Assembly: GCA_017405115.1 (NCBI GenBank)
Contig: JAFRBA010000067.1
Coordinates: 62,001 to 126,000, forward strand
Origin: Kiritimatiellia bacterium
GTDB taxonomy: Bacteria > Verrucomicrobiota > Kiritimatiellia > RFP12 > UBA1067
Direction: 5' to 3'
DNA length: 64,000 nucleotides
Under the pieces are notes generated by a model. That model saw only the letters and a program-made list of their open reading frames with translations. It was not told the origin of the DNA and ran no database searches. The translations under genes and the position numbers were made by a program. Shown one piece after another: positions 49,996 through 60,252 of this stretch (its first letter is position 1; each line of letters starts with the position of its first letter).

Positions 49996-52900
49996 TCAGT
50001 CCGCATACACCTCGAACGGTATCGAGAACATCCAGACCCGGCCGTCGATCGTCACCGGACGCGCTATCGCGCCGCTTATGAGCGTGTCGTCGTCGAGGCC
50101 ACCCTTGACTGCGCTGCGGGTGTCGCGGTCGATGGTCAGCACGCCGAAGTGCTTGAAGCCGGTGAGCTGGCGCTGGGCGCCCGTCTTCTCGTTGACGATC
50201 CAGGCCGAGCACGTGCCGGACGATACGCCCGTAGCCCTGCTGAACGATATCTTCACGTTGCACGGGTTGACGCTCGCTACGAAGTCGTACTGGGTCTTGT
50301 CGTCCGAATCGGCCACGAGCGACTTCGCCGCGGCGGAGAACTTGTTGCCGACAAGCGAGACCGGCACGGCGCTCGGAGTCGCCGCGTAGGCATAGCCGTC
50401 CGGCAGCAGCTCCGACGGGAACGCATTCGGCGCACCCGCGGCGAAGGAGTCGGCCAGCGAGTTGTAGTAGCCCTGCAGATTCGCGAGGAGGTCGTACCAG
50501 CCGCCGACGGGGACGCACGCCATGCGCCAGCCCTGCACGCCGTCTTCCGTCGCCGCGACGTCGGAGTTCCAGCAGACGGTCGACCTGACCGAGTCGAAGA
50601 CAGTCTTGTACTTCTTGCCGTCCAGATGGCTCTTGTCGGACTGCATGAACAGCCGCAGCTCCGCGGCGAAGCAGACGTTGGACGTCGCCTGGTAGACCGG
50701 CACTATCATGCTGTAGCCCGTCTTGGAGGAGGAATTCGCGACTATGCCGCAGGCCGTGGCGGAGGCGGAGACTGCGGACTGGTCAGGAAGGAGGCCCGCG
50801 ATCTTCACGCCGCCCTTGTTGTCGACGGTGAGAGTCAGGTAGCCGTTGCCGGAGGGAACGCCCGCGTCAGGCGTTCCGCGGTCCGTGCCCTTCACCGTGC
50901 CCGGCACGAGCGAGACCGTGTAGTATCCGTCGAAGAGGAACGCCGCGTTCAGGTACTCCTGAATCTTCGCGTTGCGGCGGTACAGCGAACCAGCGTAGGA
51001 GGCCGTCTCCACCACCACGTCGCCGCCCTCGTCCTCGACCGGGTTGAGGAAGGTCAGCTCGGCCTTGCAGCCGGACTTCACCCAGTCCGAATACTTGCCG
51101 TCGGTTGCGGCGACGACGAGCGTGTTGGTGTAGCGGTCGACAACCGTCACCGGCTCCGGGGGATCCTCGCCTTCGACCGGCTCGGGCGTCACCACCCTGC
51201 TGCGCGTGAAGACGTTCACGAGGGTCTTGGTGACTGCACCGTCGGCGGACTTGCCCGTCCATCCCGTCGCTTCGCCGGCCGGCGACTTGAACACGTACGT
51301 CTTGCCGGCGATCTGGACCTTCGCGGTCATCGCGTCGGCGGACGCGGACTTGCCAGCCGAGACCGTCAGCGTCACGGCGCCGAACTCGGGGGCGCCGTTG
51401 GTGAGAACAGCGCCGCTCTCCCTGACGAGGCCGTAGAACGTGCCGATGCGGAGACGGCTCTTGTCCTCCGTCTTCTGCTTCGCCACCTTGTCGGTGTAGA
51501 CGGACGCATATGCGTCGGCCGCCGTCTTGTACTTCGCGGTGTTGGATATCTTCACCGTGGCCTGGGCGGAAGTCTTGTAGCTCGGGAATGCCGCCTGCAG
51601 GACGTTCTTCAGCTTGTCGCCGGCCTTCGCCGCCGAGACGGTCGACGCGTCCTTCAGCGTAACCTTGAACGTCAGATCCTTGCCCTTTACGGGAATTGTC
51701 TTCGGCACGAGGTTGATCTTTATCGTCTTCTTCGCCTTGTCGCCGCTCTTCCAGCTGACGTAGCCGGAAGCGTTCTTGTAGTTGGTTCCCGCCTTGGCGG
51801 TTCCGGCGGAAAGCGTCCAGCGCGCGCGGAACGCCCCGGTCGCCTTGGTGCGGACCGCCGTCACGGTAACGGACGTCGCCGTGTCCTTCGCCGTGAACGT
51901 CGATTTGGTGAACTTCACCACGCCGAGGTCTTCGTAACGGCCCTTCAGCTTGTAGGCCCCGCCGACGTTGGTGGAAGTCGAGTGCGAGACGATCAGATAG
52001 TACTTCTTCGACGACTTCGGCAGCAGAAGGCGCGTGACGGACTTAACCTTCTTCGCGTAGTACGTTCCGTTCTCGTTCTTGATCGTGAACACCTGGTCGC
52101 CGCTCCCGTTGCCGTAGAGGCTGAACGTGTAGTGGTAGCCCTTCTTCGAATAGAACGAGTAGCAGTCTGTCTTGTCGGTCTTCCAGAGCGTGTGCTTCGT
52201 CTGGGTCGTGTACTTGCCCTTCAGCGTCCACGCCGTGGCCTTCTTCGTCGAGTCGTCCTTCGGATCCCACTTGTCGGTGTAGTAGATGTCGCCCACTTCG
52301 ACGGTCTTGCCGCTCAGCACCTTCGCCTTCACGCTCTTCGGCGTCGTGTAGCCCTTGACGGCGGTGAAGTACAGCGTCTTTGTGCCGACCGGCATTATGA
52401 CGCTGGAGTCGCTGGCGTACTGGGTGGCATTCTTCTTCTTCGAGATCTTCCACATGCCCTTCGCGCCGGTGAGCGTGACCTTCAGCGCACCGGCCTTCCT
52501 GCCGTCGGCGAAGTAGCCGACGGAGTGGACGCGTATCGGCTTGTAGTCGAGGCCCTCGCCGGCCGCGGGGCGGATGAGCATGTAGTACATGCCGGCCTTC
52601 TCCACCTTGTAGGTGAACTTGGAACCCGGCGCGACCGTCACCGTCTTCACCAGCGTCTTGGCCGATACCTTTCCGCTGTAGATCGCCGCGGTGAGCAGGT
52701 TGGTCTCCGTGTTCTTGGGATCCTTGAAGCTCGTCGAGAACGCATATGTCACCCCTGCGGAGGCGCCAAAGACGCACTTGGCGTTCCAGTTGTTCTTCCC
52801 GAGGACGATTACAGAGCTTCCGGCCTTGTCCGCGTCGCGGGTCTTGGAGGCCTTCGTCCCGGGCACGGGCGAGAGCTTCACCGTCTTCATCGTGGACGAA

Positions 52901-54234
52901 ACGGTCGACGCCGTGATGCTGACCTTCTTGTTCTTCGGCGTGAAGTCGTCGAACAGCCCGTGGTCTTCGCAAACGCCGATGTAGTACTTGGCCGCCTTTG
53001 ACGGCGTGAACACCACGCGGACGTCGTGGCTGTAGCTGCCCTTGGAGCGGTTCGTCTTCAGGATGTTGCCCTTGGAGTCGTAGAGATACGCGATGATCGG
53101 CACGTCGGCCCTGGCGCCGGAGGTCTCGACGACGTAGTTCTTGCCTTTCTTGGCCGAGAGGGAGAAGAGCTGCTGGTCGACGATCATGTCGAAGTAGCCG
53201 GAATTCGGCTTGTTCAGGTAGCCGGGCTTGAACTCTACCGGCTTCTTGAGCGACAGCGCCGTCGCCTTGTGCTTCTTGATGTCCTTCTGCTTCTCGACGA
53301 AGAACTGCAGCTTGCCAGTCGCCTTGTAGCCCTTCGACGACTTGAGCCTCATCAACACCGTCTGGTCGCCGTCAGGAAGGAACGATATGGCCTGGTTGTA
53401 CTTCTTCGCCCACGCCGCGTACGGGCCGAGTATGCCGAGGTTGAGGTTGTACGTCTCGTCGAACGAGAGCTGGTTGGCGGCCTTGCCGTTGACCGTGCCG
53501 AAGCGGTAGCAGCTGCCGCCCTTTACCTTGACCTGCACATAGTAGTAGTCGCCCATGAAGCCGTCTTTGAGGTTGACCTTCTGGACCTTGTTCTTCGGCT
53601 TGATGACGAGCGGATTCGCCGCGACGCCCTTGGGTATCATCTTCTTCGCGACGTAGTTGAGCTTCGCTGTCGCGCCGCTCACGCCCTCGACGAGTATGAA
53701 GTACGTCCAGGTGCTGGGCGTCGAGGAGGTTCCCCAGTCGATGCCCCAGTCGTCGTCTGCCGCCGCGTCGGTCCAGCTCGTCGTGTCCCAGTCGTCAGTC
53801 CAGTCGCTGGACCACTCTTCGCCGGAGATCAGCCAGCGAGTCTCGATGCCGCAGTCGATGTTCTCGAAGTGCGCGAGAGGCTCGTTGATGTTCCACGCCC
53901 TGTTCTTGCATTCGGTCGTGGGCTTGTCGCCGCACAGATAGGCGACGGCGTCCTGCCCGTAGGCGTTGCGGATCCTGATCTTCTCGTTGGAGGAGTTCTT
54001 CTCTGTCAGCCAGACGGTGTAGGCCGTGCCCTTCTTCGCCGTGATCTTGTAGTAGCAGCGATAGGTCGTCTTGCCGTCTTCGTCCTTCGTCTTGTAGAGC
54101 TTCACCGTCTTCGTGCGCACCTTGGACGTCGGACTCAGCTTTATCGCGTACTTCTCCTTCTTCGGATCAGCACCGTAGCCCTGACCTGCCAGAAGCAACG
54201 CACCAAGCGCCGCAAAAAAGAGCCGTTTCACCAT
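49996..54234 (-). CDS. Giant secreted multidomain protein (1412 aa, PPC- and Calx-beta-like)
   Basis: The signal peptide is MVKRLFFAALGALLLAGQGYG. The middle (~210-800) has several beta-sandwich units like bacterial pre-peptidase C-terminal domains (YYVQVKVKGGSCYRFGTVNG, GYFDMIVDQQLFSLSAKKG, YSFYSKKGYHYTFSLYG). A Calx-beta-like domain (~830-930) contains GVVKFTKSTFTAKDTATSV. A D/W-rich linker (SSDWTDDWDTTSWTDAAADD) lies near residue 180. The last ~300 residues form a beta-rich domain shared with the protein at 54313. No protease or hydrolase signature. It is likely to be a cell-surface or matrix protein. GGGGG ribosome site. Confidence 0.72.
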   Translation of the reverse strand: MVKRLFFAALGALLLAGQGYGADPKKEKYAIKLSPTSKVRTKTVKLYKTKDEDGKTTYRCYYKITAKKGTAYTVWLTEKNSSNEKIRIRNAYGQDAVAYLCGDKPTTECKNRAWNINEPLAHFENIDCGIETRWLISGEEWSSDWTDDWDTTSWTDAAADDDWGIDWGTSSTPSTWTYFILVEGVSGATAKLNYVAKKMIPKGVAANPLVIKPKNKVQKVNLKDGFMGDYYYVQVKVKGGSCYRFGTVNGKAANQLSFDETYNLNLGILGPYAAWAKKYNQAISFLPDGDQTVLMRLKSSKGYKATGKLQFFVEKQKDIKKHKATALSLKKPVEFKPGYLNKPNSGYFDMIVDQQLFSLSAKKGKNYVVETSGARADVPIIAYLYDSKGNILKTNRSKGSYSHDVRVVFTPSKAAKYYIGVCEDHGLFDDFTPKNKKVSITASTVSSTMKTVKLSPVPGTKASKTRDADKAGSSVIVLGKNNWNAKCVFGASAGVTYAFSTSFKDPKNTETNLLTAAIYSGKVSAKTLVKTVTVAPGSKFTYKVEKAGMYYMLIRPAAGEGLDYKPIRVHSVGYFADGRKAGALKVTLTGAKGMWKISKKKNATQYASDSSVIMPVGTKTLYFTAVKGYTTPKSVKAKVLSGKTVEVGDIYYTDKWDPKDDSTKKATAWTLKGKYTTQTKHTLWKTDKTDCYSFYSKKGYHYTFSLYGNGSGDQVFTIKNENGTYYAKKVKSVTRLLLPKSSKKYYLIVSHSTSTNVGGAYKLKGRYEDLGVVKFTKSTFTAKDTATSVTVTAVRTKATGAFRARWTLSAGTAKAGTNYKNASGYVSWKSGDKAKKTIKINLVPKTIPVKGKDLTFKVTLKDASTVSAAKAGDKLKNVLQAAFPSYKTSAQATVKISNTAKYKTAADAYASVYTDKVAKQKTEDKSRLRIGTFYGLVRESGAVLTNGAPEFGAVTLTVSAGKSASADAMTAKVQIAGKTYVFKSPAGEATGWTGKSADGAVTKTLVNVFTRSRVVTPEPVEGEDPPEPVTVVDRYTNTLVVAATDGKYSDWVKSGCKAELTFLNPVEDEGGDVVVETASYAGSLYRRNAKIQEYLNAAFLFDGYYTVSLVPGTVKGTDRGTPDAGVPSGNGYLTLTVDNKGGVKIAGLLPDQSAVSASATACGIVANSSSKTGYSMIVPVYQATSNVCFAAELRLFMQSDKSHLDGKKYKTVFDSVRSTVCWNSDVAATEDGVQGWRMACVPVGGWYDLLANLQGYYNSLADSFAAGAPNAFPSELLPDGYAYAATPSAVPVSLVGNKFSAAAKSLVADSDDKTQYDFVASVNPCNVKISFSRATGVSSGTCSAWIVNEKTGAQRQLTGFKHFGVLTIDRDTRSAVKGGLDDDTLISGAIARPVTIDGRVWMFSIPFEVYAD

Positions 54235-54312
54235 CTTGCCCCCTGTTTTCCTTACTGAACTCCAAGTCACGTCCCGGACGCGCCTTCACGGCGCATCCGG
54301 GCTCATCGCCAA

Positions 54313-57300
54313 TCACTGCTCCGGGAAAGCCGCACCCGAGTGGATGCGCCCGCCGGAAAGAACTTCAACCTTCTTGGTCGAGCCGCCGTCCTTGTACGAG
54401 ACGGTGTCCGGGAACGAGAGCGCGCCGCAGATGAACGGCATCTGCACCGCGTCTCCCTCGGAACAGTCGCACTCGGAACTCCAGCCCGTCAGGAGAACGC
54501 CGTTCCAGGTGGCGTCGAGATAGCTCGACTTGCCCCCCAGAGTGTAGTTCACCCGGAGCGAGCCGCTGATTATGCCCGTGGCGCGGTCGATCTTGAGCTT
54601 GAACTTGTTCGTCGCGTTTTTCACCGTGATGGCGTTATTGCCCACGGCCACGGTCTGCACAGGTATCGCCTTCGCCTTGCCACGGCCGGCGTAGCGGTCG
54701 TAGCCCGCCTTCTCCGGAGCCTCCACCTGGAGCTTCATCGAAGTCGGGTTCATCGACGACTGCCTGCAGCACTCCTTCAGGCTCTTGGTCGGGTTGTAGA
54801 ACCCGCCCATCATGTGGATGTCCATCGTGTAGCCGGTGTTACCGTTGCCCTTGTGGATCCACCTGCCGAGCGGCAACACCGGCGAGAGGTCGGGGCAGCC
54901 GAGCAGGAAGCGGTTTCCGCCGTTCTTGTCAGACGCCGCACCGCTCTTGATCTCGGCCACAAGCGCAAGCTTGTCGGTGCTGAGGCTCCGGAAGACCGGC
55001 AGATAGGCGTAGCCGGAGCGGCCAACCCACTTGTTAACGCCCTTCGACAGCACCGCCGACCCGGATATCGCCTGGCCGTTCGGCAGCTTTCCTGCCCATG
55101 TCATCTTTCCGGTGGCGGCGGCCTTGGAGGTCAGCTTCAGCGAGATGTAGCCATAGCCCGCAGGCGCGTCGAAATCCTCGTTAGCAGGCTCGGCGATGTC
55201 GCCGCAGAACGTCCCGTACTGTCCGTCGCCGAGATAGTACGGCGTTCCGGCCGGGGCGAGGGCCCCGTTGTAGATGCCGACCCACGCCTTCGCCGACGCC
55301 GAGCTGCTCCAGACCTTGCCGAGCGACTTCGCCGACAGCTCCTGGTCCTTGACGTACTTGTCCGTCACGATCGCCTCGACGCGTCCGTTCGGACGGGCCT
55401 TCACCGTCAAGGCGTAGCCGTCCTTGCTCGGCTTCAGCGTCGCCGTGAGGGTGCCGTCGGCGTCCGCGAAGTTCTTGGCGTCCCAGCCCGTGGCGGAGAA
55501 CGATATCGTCCCGCCGACGCTCGCGTACTTCGCGCTGAGCTTGCCGGTCTTCGGAATAGTGACGTCGAGGGTTCCGGTGAGCCGCGAAGGATCGCCGCCC
55601 GTGAGCACCATCATGCTGGAGATCGTACGCGATGTCTTGACCGCGGTGTTCGCGAGGTGGCCGTACGTCTTGTCGGACGCCTTGACCGTCGTCGGATCCA
55701 CGACCCTGAAGCTCACCTTGAGCGGCATGCCCTTCACAAGCCTGCCGTTGCGCGTCGCACAGGCGCGGAAGTACGCCGTGTAGGACCCGGCGGCCGTTGC
55801 CTTGCCGGTGAACTTGAGCCTCTGCCCGTAGACCTTGGCGCTGATTCCCTTAGGAAGCGCGCCCTTGATCAGCAGAGCCGAAAGCTCGTCGCCGCTCTGG
55901 ATGTAGGCAGGGTCGAAATCGACTACCGTCGTGCAGCCGGAGTACGTCACCAGCTTGATCTGGGCAAGCTTGTCGGTCTTGAACGCCGGGGCCTTGTTGT
56001 CGACGGAGACGATGGTGATCTCCTTCGGAGTCCCGGCTCGGAACGACGACTTCGTGGGCAGGAGCGAGACCACGGTCTTCTTCTCTGCGGACGGCAGACC
56101 GGAGACGGACACCGTCTTCTCGGCATAGTCGTCGGGATCCCAGTACACCTTAGTGCCGATGGCGTCGCCCGCGAAGGTCACGGAGTCGACGTCGGCCCTG
56201 AGCGCAATCGAGTTGCCGAGCGCGACGCCGTCGTTAGAGCGGCCGAGCGTCATCGAGACGCCAGCGGCGCGGCGAGCGTAGATGACGCCGTCGACCGCCG
56301 CGGCGGGATCGGTTCCCGTTATCGATATCGTGCTCTGGACCTTGTCGGACTCGTCCTTCACCTTCAGGACGTACGACGACTTGCCGAGCCCCGCGTCGTC
56401 CGCATCGCTCGTCAGCTCGTCCAGCTTGAGGACGATCTGCCCGTCGCCGAAGTACTTCATGAGCTCAGCGTCCTGCTCAAGCTGTATGACAAGGCTCTTC
56501 GCCGCGCCGTCGCCGTCCTTCCAGGACAGCTTCTTCGACTCGAAGCCCCATGTGCCGTCTATGGCGAAGCGCGGGAGCTCCTTGGTGTCGTGGTCGTAGT
56601 AGAACGTCGAGTTCTCGACATCAACGGAGACCCTGGCCGAGACCGCGCCGGAGACGCCGCCGGTGCGCAGCACCTTGACCGTCCACTTGCCCTTGCTCTC
56701 GCCGATGCCGTCCTTCGGCTCGTTGTTGTTGAACGAGATCATGCAGGGCTCCCACTCCTGGAACTCGATCTCACCGTCGGCAACCGCCGTCAGCTCGACG
56801 TCGCCGTTCACCTCGGCCCCGAACATCCCGTTCGCAAGCGGAGACAGGCCCTCGGGCAGCGGCTCCGTCACGATGCCCGTGAGGCGGTAGATCTTGCCCT
56901 CCGAAACGACTATCTGGACCGTGTCGTTCGAGGAGACCGGCACGGACGCCTTCGCCTGCTGCGGGTTGAGCGACTCGACCGACGCCGCCAGCGAGAACTC
57001 CGTGAAGTGGTTCGCGGTCGCGCTCGCCATTGTAAAGGTCGCCGCCGCCGGATCCGTGCCCCTGATGCGCAGATAGCACGTTCCGATGTCGTAGAACTCC
57101 CCGAGAAGCTCGGTGTTGGCGTTGATCTTCGTCACGATCGGATCGCCGACAAGCTCGAACGCGCCGTCCTTGTATATCATGAACTGGGCTTCGACTTCGG
57201 CGTCGGACGAGCCGGTGAGCGCGACCCTCACGTCCGCCGCACCCTTGAAGTTCGTCAGCCTGAACGTGTCGCACATGTCCGCCGCGCAGAGCCGCCCTTC

Positions 57301-59022
57301 CACGGCAGTCCTGTCGCCTATGGGCAGCTCGATCGACTTGGCGGACGGCATGTTGTTCCCGATCTCGGACGCATCGGCGTCCGACCCGGTCGCGTCGGCG
57401 ATCGCAAGCATCTCGTCGAAGCGCTTGATGAAGCTGTCGAAGTTGTTCCTGTCGGCCTTCAGCGGGCTCACCGACGCGAAGCGAGTCAGGCGTGCGGCGA
57501 CTGTGCCGTCACTGCGGAGGAGAACGAAGATCGGCACTCCAGTGCGGTTGGGGTTGCCGTCCTCGTTGCGCAGGTCGTTGGCTCCGTAGTAGAGATGAAA
57601 ACCGCCCTTTTCCGGCGTGTTGTACGCATAGTTATGGAACTTCTTGAGCGTCGCAAGTGCGTCCGCGTCGGAGATCCCGTTCCGCGTCATGTATCCGAGG
57701 CCGCTGCGCACCACCGCGTTCGTGAGCTTGGCCGGAGCTCCGCCCTTGGAGACATCGTATATGCCCCACTCTGCGTTCTCGAACGCCAGCGTCGTCGCAT
57801 AAGCATCCTTCGAGAAGATCGTCGGCGACGCGCGGTCCTTGTACGTCGGGCCCGTGAAGCTCGGTATGTCCATCGCCACAAGCGCGACGTTCTTCGACTT
57901 CGCCCAGGCCTGGAATTTGTTCTTGCCGTTCGAATCCTTCTGATCAAGGAAGTTGCGGTCGGTGTTCGCGCAATCATGGCACCAGAGCGAACCCTGCATG
58001 CTGACGAGCGTGTACGCCTTGGCAGTGGCGACGGATGCGGCCTTGCCGTCGGAGACGACGGATGACGCCTTGGACTTCGCCAGCGCCTTCGCCGCGTCGA
58101 TGTCGGCAGTCCACTCGCCGAACTCCGCGCCCTTCCACCTTGGATTCGCGGCGCTGTTCTCAGGTTCGACGAAGTAGATCGTGTTCTTGTACTTGGCCTT
58201 GCTCTCGCCGTTGATGACGGCGATGAGCTTGTCGCCGTCCTCAAGGCCGGACGGAATGGCCACCGAGAGGTTGAGCGTCGTCGCGTTCTTAGTCCACTTC
58301 GCCGTGTAGGTCTTGACGAGATTGGAATCCTTGACCTTGTTCTTGTACACCTTCACGGTGTCGCTGCCGACAACCGTCTTCTTGGAGCTGGAGCGCGTCA
58401 TGACGAGCGTCACCTTCGCCGTCGACGCCTCGGCCTCGAGGCGGTTGCCCTCGGACTCGTCGGTGAACTTGAACCAGCCGCCGACGGCGGGCGTGTAGCC
58501 GCTGAGCAGCGACTCGACCTTCTTGATGAACGCCGCGGCGTCGAGGTTGTTGCCCGTGAACGTGCCGCGCTTCTTGTTCGTGTAAGCCTTGCCCTTGTAG
58601 CTGACGCTGGCCCCGGTTCCCCAGTAGACGCCTACGTACGGGAACTCGCCGGAGCTGTCGCGCGCCACTTCCTTCGCGACGTCCGCCTCGTTGCCGGCCG
58701 GCCCGGAGTAGCCTCCGCAGGCGAACACCATGTATATCTGGTACTTCTGCTGCCAGCTGGTGAACGTCTTGGTGCACATCTCGACTTCCGTCGCCGCGCA
58801 GTGGCCGCAGCCGTTGTTCGCCCAGAAGACGACGACGGGCACGTTCTCGCTCGCCGCCAGCTTCATCGTCTTGTCCAGCTGGCTGGTCCACTCGCCGCGC
58901 TCGACCGTGCCCTTGGAATTGTAGGGGATTGCCGCGCCCCGCGAATTCTCGAACACTGAATCCGTCGCCGCAACAACCGTCAGCCCCGTCAACGCGACGA
59001 GGCACGCCATGAGTCTCTTCAT
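54313..59022 (-). CDS. Giant secreted protein (1569 aa) with two thioredoxin-like domains
   Basis: Signal peptide ~1-19. Thioredoxin-like domain 1 (~40-190) has VVFWANNGCGHCAATEVEMC (CGHC); domain 2 (~315-540) has MQGSLWCHDCANTDRNFLDQ (CHDC). Then follow beta-sandwich/Calx-beta-like modules (WGFESKKLSWKDGDGAAKSL), an Ig-like putative domain (GALPKGISAKVYGQRLKFTG) and a C-terminal beta domain homologous in layout to that of the protein at 49996 (APAGYGYISLKL, GKLPNGQAISGSA). It could form or shuffle disulfides in surface proteins while being attached to them. GAAAGGAAAG ribosome site. Confidence 0.75.
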   Translation of the reverse strand: MKRLMACLVALTGLTVVAATDSVFENSRGAAIPYNSKGTVERGEWTSQLDKTMKLAASENVPVVVFWANNGCGHCAATEVEMCTKTFTSWQQKYQIYMVFACGGYSGPAGNEADVAKEVARDSSGEFPYVGVYWGTGASVSYKGKAYTNKKRGTFTGNNLDAAAFIKKVESLLSGYTPAVGGWFKFTDESEGNRLEAEASTAKVTLVMTRSSSKKTVVGSDTVKVYKNKVKDSNLVKTYTAKWTKNATTLNLSVAIPSGLEDGDKLIAVINGESKAKYKNTIYFVEPENSAANPRWKGAEFGEWTADIDAAKALAKSKASSVVSDGKAASVATAKAYTLVSMQGSLWCHDCANTDRNFLDQKDSNGKNKFQAWAKSKNVALVAMDIPSFTGPTYKDRASPTIFSKDAYATTLAFENAEWGIYDVSKGGAPAKLTNAVVRSGLGYMTRNGISDADALATLKKFHNYAYNTPEKGGFHLYYGANDLRNEDGNPNRTGVPIFVLLRSDGTVAARLTRFASVSPLKADRNNFDSFIKRFDEMLAIADATGSDADASEIGNNMPSAKSIELPIGDRTAVEGRLCAADMCDTFRLTNFKGAADVRVALTGSSDAEVEAQFMIYKDGAFELVGDPIVTKINANTELLGEFYDIGTCYLRIRGTDPAAATFTMASATANHFTEFSLAASVESLNPQQAKASVPVSSNDTVQIVVSEGKIYRLTGIVTEPLPEGLSPLANGMFGAEVNGDVELTAVADGEIEFQEWEPCMISFNNNEPKDGIGESKGKWTVKVLRTGGVSGAVSARVSVDVENSTFYYDHDTKELPRFAIDGTWGFESKKLSWKDGDGAAKSLVIQLEQDAELMKYFGDGQIVLKLDELTSDADDAGLGKSSYVLKVKDESDKVQSTISITGTDPAAAVDGVIYARRAAGVSMTLGRSNDGVALGNSIALRADVDSVTFAGDAIGTKVYWDPDDYAEKTVSVSGLPSAEKKTVVSLLPTKSSFRAGTPKEITIVSVDNKAPAFKTDKLAQIKLVTYSGCTTVVDFDPAYIQSGDELSALLIKGALPKGISAKVYGQRLKFTGKATAAGSYTAYFRACATRNGRLVKGMPLKVSFRVVDPTTVKASDKTYGHLANTAVKTSRTISSMMVLTGGDPSRLTGTLDVTIPKTGKLSAKYASVGGTISFSATGWDAKNFADADGTLTATLKPSKDGYALTVKARPNGRVEAIVTDKYVKDQELSAKSLGKVWSSSASAKAWVGIYNGALAPAGTPYYLGDGQYGTFCGDIAEPANEDFDAPAGYGYISLKLTSKAAATGKMTWAGKLPNGQAISGSAVLSKGVNKWVGRSGYAYLPVFRSLSTDKLALVAEIKSGAASDKNGGNRFLLGCPDLSPVLPLGRWIHKGNGNTGYTMDIHMMGGFYNPTKSLKECCRQSSMNPTSMKLQVEAPEKAGYDRYAGRGKAKAIPVQTVAVGNNAITVKNATNKFKLKIDRATGIISGSLRVNYTLGGKSSYLDATWNGVLLTGWSSECDCSEGDAVQMPFICGALSFPDTVSYKDGGSTKKVEVLSGGRIHSGAAFPEQ

Positions 59023-59077
59023 TTGTTCTTTCCTTTCTCCTTCATTCCACCTACCTACACATTTGCAACGCGAAAGG

Positions 59078-60241
59078 TTACTTTTGCTTCGCGCCGTTTA
59101 CTGTCCCAGTTTCCTTTGCACCCTGTTTGTTTGCAACACCCGTTTTGCTCGCCGACTGTTTGCCCGCAGGCTGCGCGACGACCGGCCTGTCCTGTTGCCG
59201 CACACGCTTCGCGCCGGCCTTTTTCCGCTTCTTCGGCCTCTCCACGGCGGCGGACTTCAAAAGCGCCTTGATTTCCTTCTCCAGCACCGCCCGGTCGTGC
59301 TGCTGCTTCTTGAGTTTCAGCAGCTCTTCCTTGCTTACTACCTCCTTGAACATCGGAAGCCTGAAGTAGATGCGCGACAGGGCGTAGTCTTCGCCTTTCT
59401 TGGAGTCGACCCTGAGGATCATCAGCCCGTTGTCGCCCTCGATGGGCGGCGAGAACTCGCCGGGCTGAAGCTGCTGCGCCCACTTGGCGAGATCTTCGTC
59501 TGGCTCAAGCTGCTGCAGCCCCAGCGTACCCCAGTCGCCCCCTTCACGGGCTTCGCGCGGAACTTCGGAGAACTCGCGGGCGACAGCCCGGAAGTCCGCC
59601 CCCGATTTCAGCTTTTCCCAGGTATTTGTAGCTCTGGCATAGACTATCGCGTTGGTGAGCGACATCTCGGCGTTGTACTTTGCAATAAGCGCAAGCTGCT
59701 TTTCCGCATAGTCGGGCGCCAGTTCAAGAGGATTCTTCTCCAGTATGCGTCTGCGAACAGTAATCTCCGTCGCCTGCGACGCGGCAAAACCATCCAAGAT
59801 ACCTGCAAGAGCAGGCCCTACCTTGCGACGCAGCCCGTCATACGTCAAGCGCCCCTTGAAGCTCGCAACAATGCCCTTCTTCGCCTTCTCCAGCGTCTCT
59901 GGAGCGACGGTCAGTTTTTCGCTCTTCAGGAAATCTTCGAAAACCACCTCGCGCTTGAACATCTTAGGCATAATCGCCTTGATTTTCTTGCGCAGCCGCT
60001 GCAGGTCGTTGAGCGTCATTTTCGGATTGGCGAGCGTGGAAACCTTGACGAACATCTCGACCCGTTCGGCCAGATTCGTCTGGCGAAGTTCGCGCCCGTT
60101 AACGGTTATGACAACGCGATTTTTCGCAGGTTTTTTGACAATTGTCTTGTCGTCGGCAGATTCCGCCGCAGACTGGCCGTTATCCGAACAGCCAGCCAGC
60201 GCTACCGCCAGAACTGCAAAAATGCATAACTTTTTTTTCAT
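59078..60241 (-). CDS. Parvulin-type peptidyl-prolyl isomerase lipoprotein (PpiC/SurA-like)
   Basis: The product has 387 residues. Lipobox LAVALAGC. A helical chaperone-like region (~45-190) is followed by a rotamase domain (~200-300) with KLKSGADFRAVAREFSE, GGDWGTLGLQQL and LQPGEFSPPIEGDNGLMILR, the parvulin signature. The C-terminus (~330-387) is a basic K/R/Q-rich tail (RPKKRKKAGAKRVRQQDRPV) that is unusual for SurA. It folds exported proteins in the periplasm. Placed first in the run with the giant secreted proteins, so they are likely clients. Start is 11 nt after TATAAT. Confidence 0.87.
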   Translation of the reverse strand: MKKKLCIFAVLAVALAGCSDNGQSAAESADDKTIVKKPAKNRVVITVNGRELRQTNLAERVEMFVKVSTLANPKMTLNDLQRLRKKIKAIMPKMFKREVVFEDFLKSEKLTVAPETLEKAKKGIVASFKGRLTYDGLRRKVGPALAGILDGFAASQATEITVRRRILEKNPLELAPDYAEKQLALIAKYNAEMSLTNAIVYARATNTWEKLKSGADFRAVAREFSEVPREAREGGDWGTLGLQQLEPDEDLAKWAQQLQPGEFSPPIEGDNGLMILRVDSKKGEDYALSRIYFRLPMFKEVVSKEELLKLKKQQHDRAVLEKEIKALLKSAAVERPKKRKKAGAKRVRQQDRPVVAQPAGKQSASKTGVANKQGAKETGTVNGAKQK

Positions 60242-60252
60242 AGCACTACTCT

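Noticed and set aside
54340..58065. 1241-codon plus-strand frame over the giant thioredoxin-domain gene
   Set aside because: Highly biased R/V/L/D/H composition and no signal; the minus frame has signal peptide and CxxC domains.
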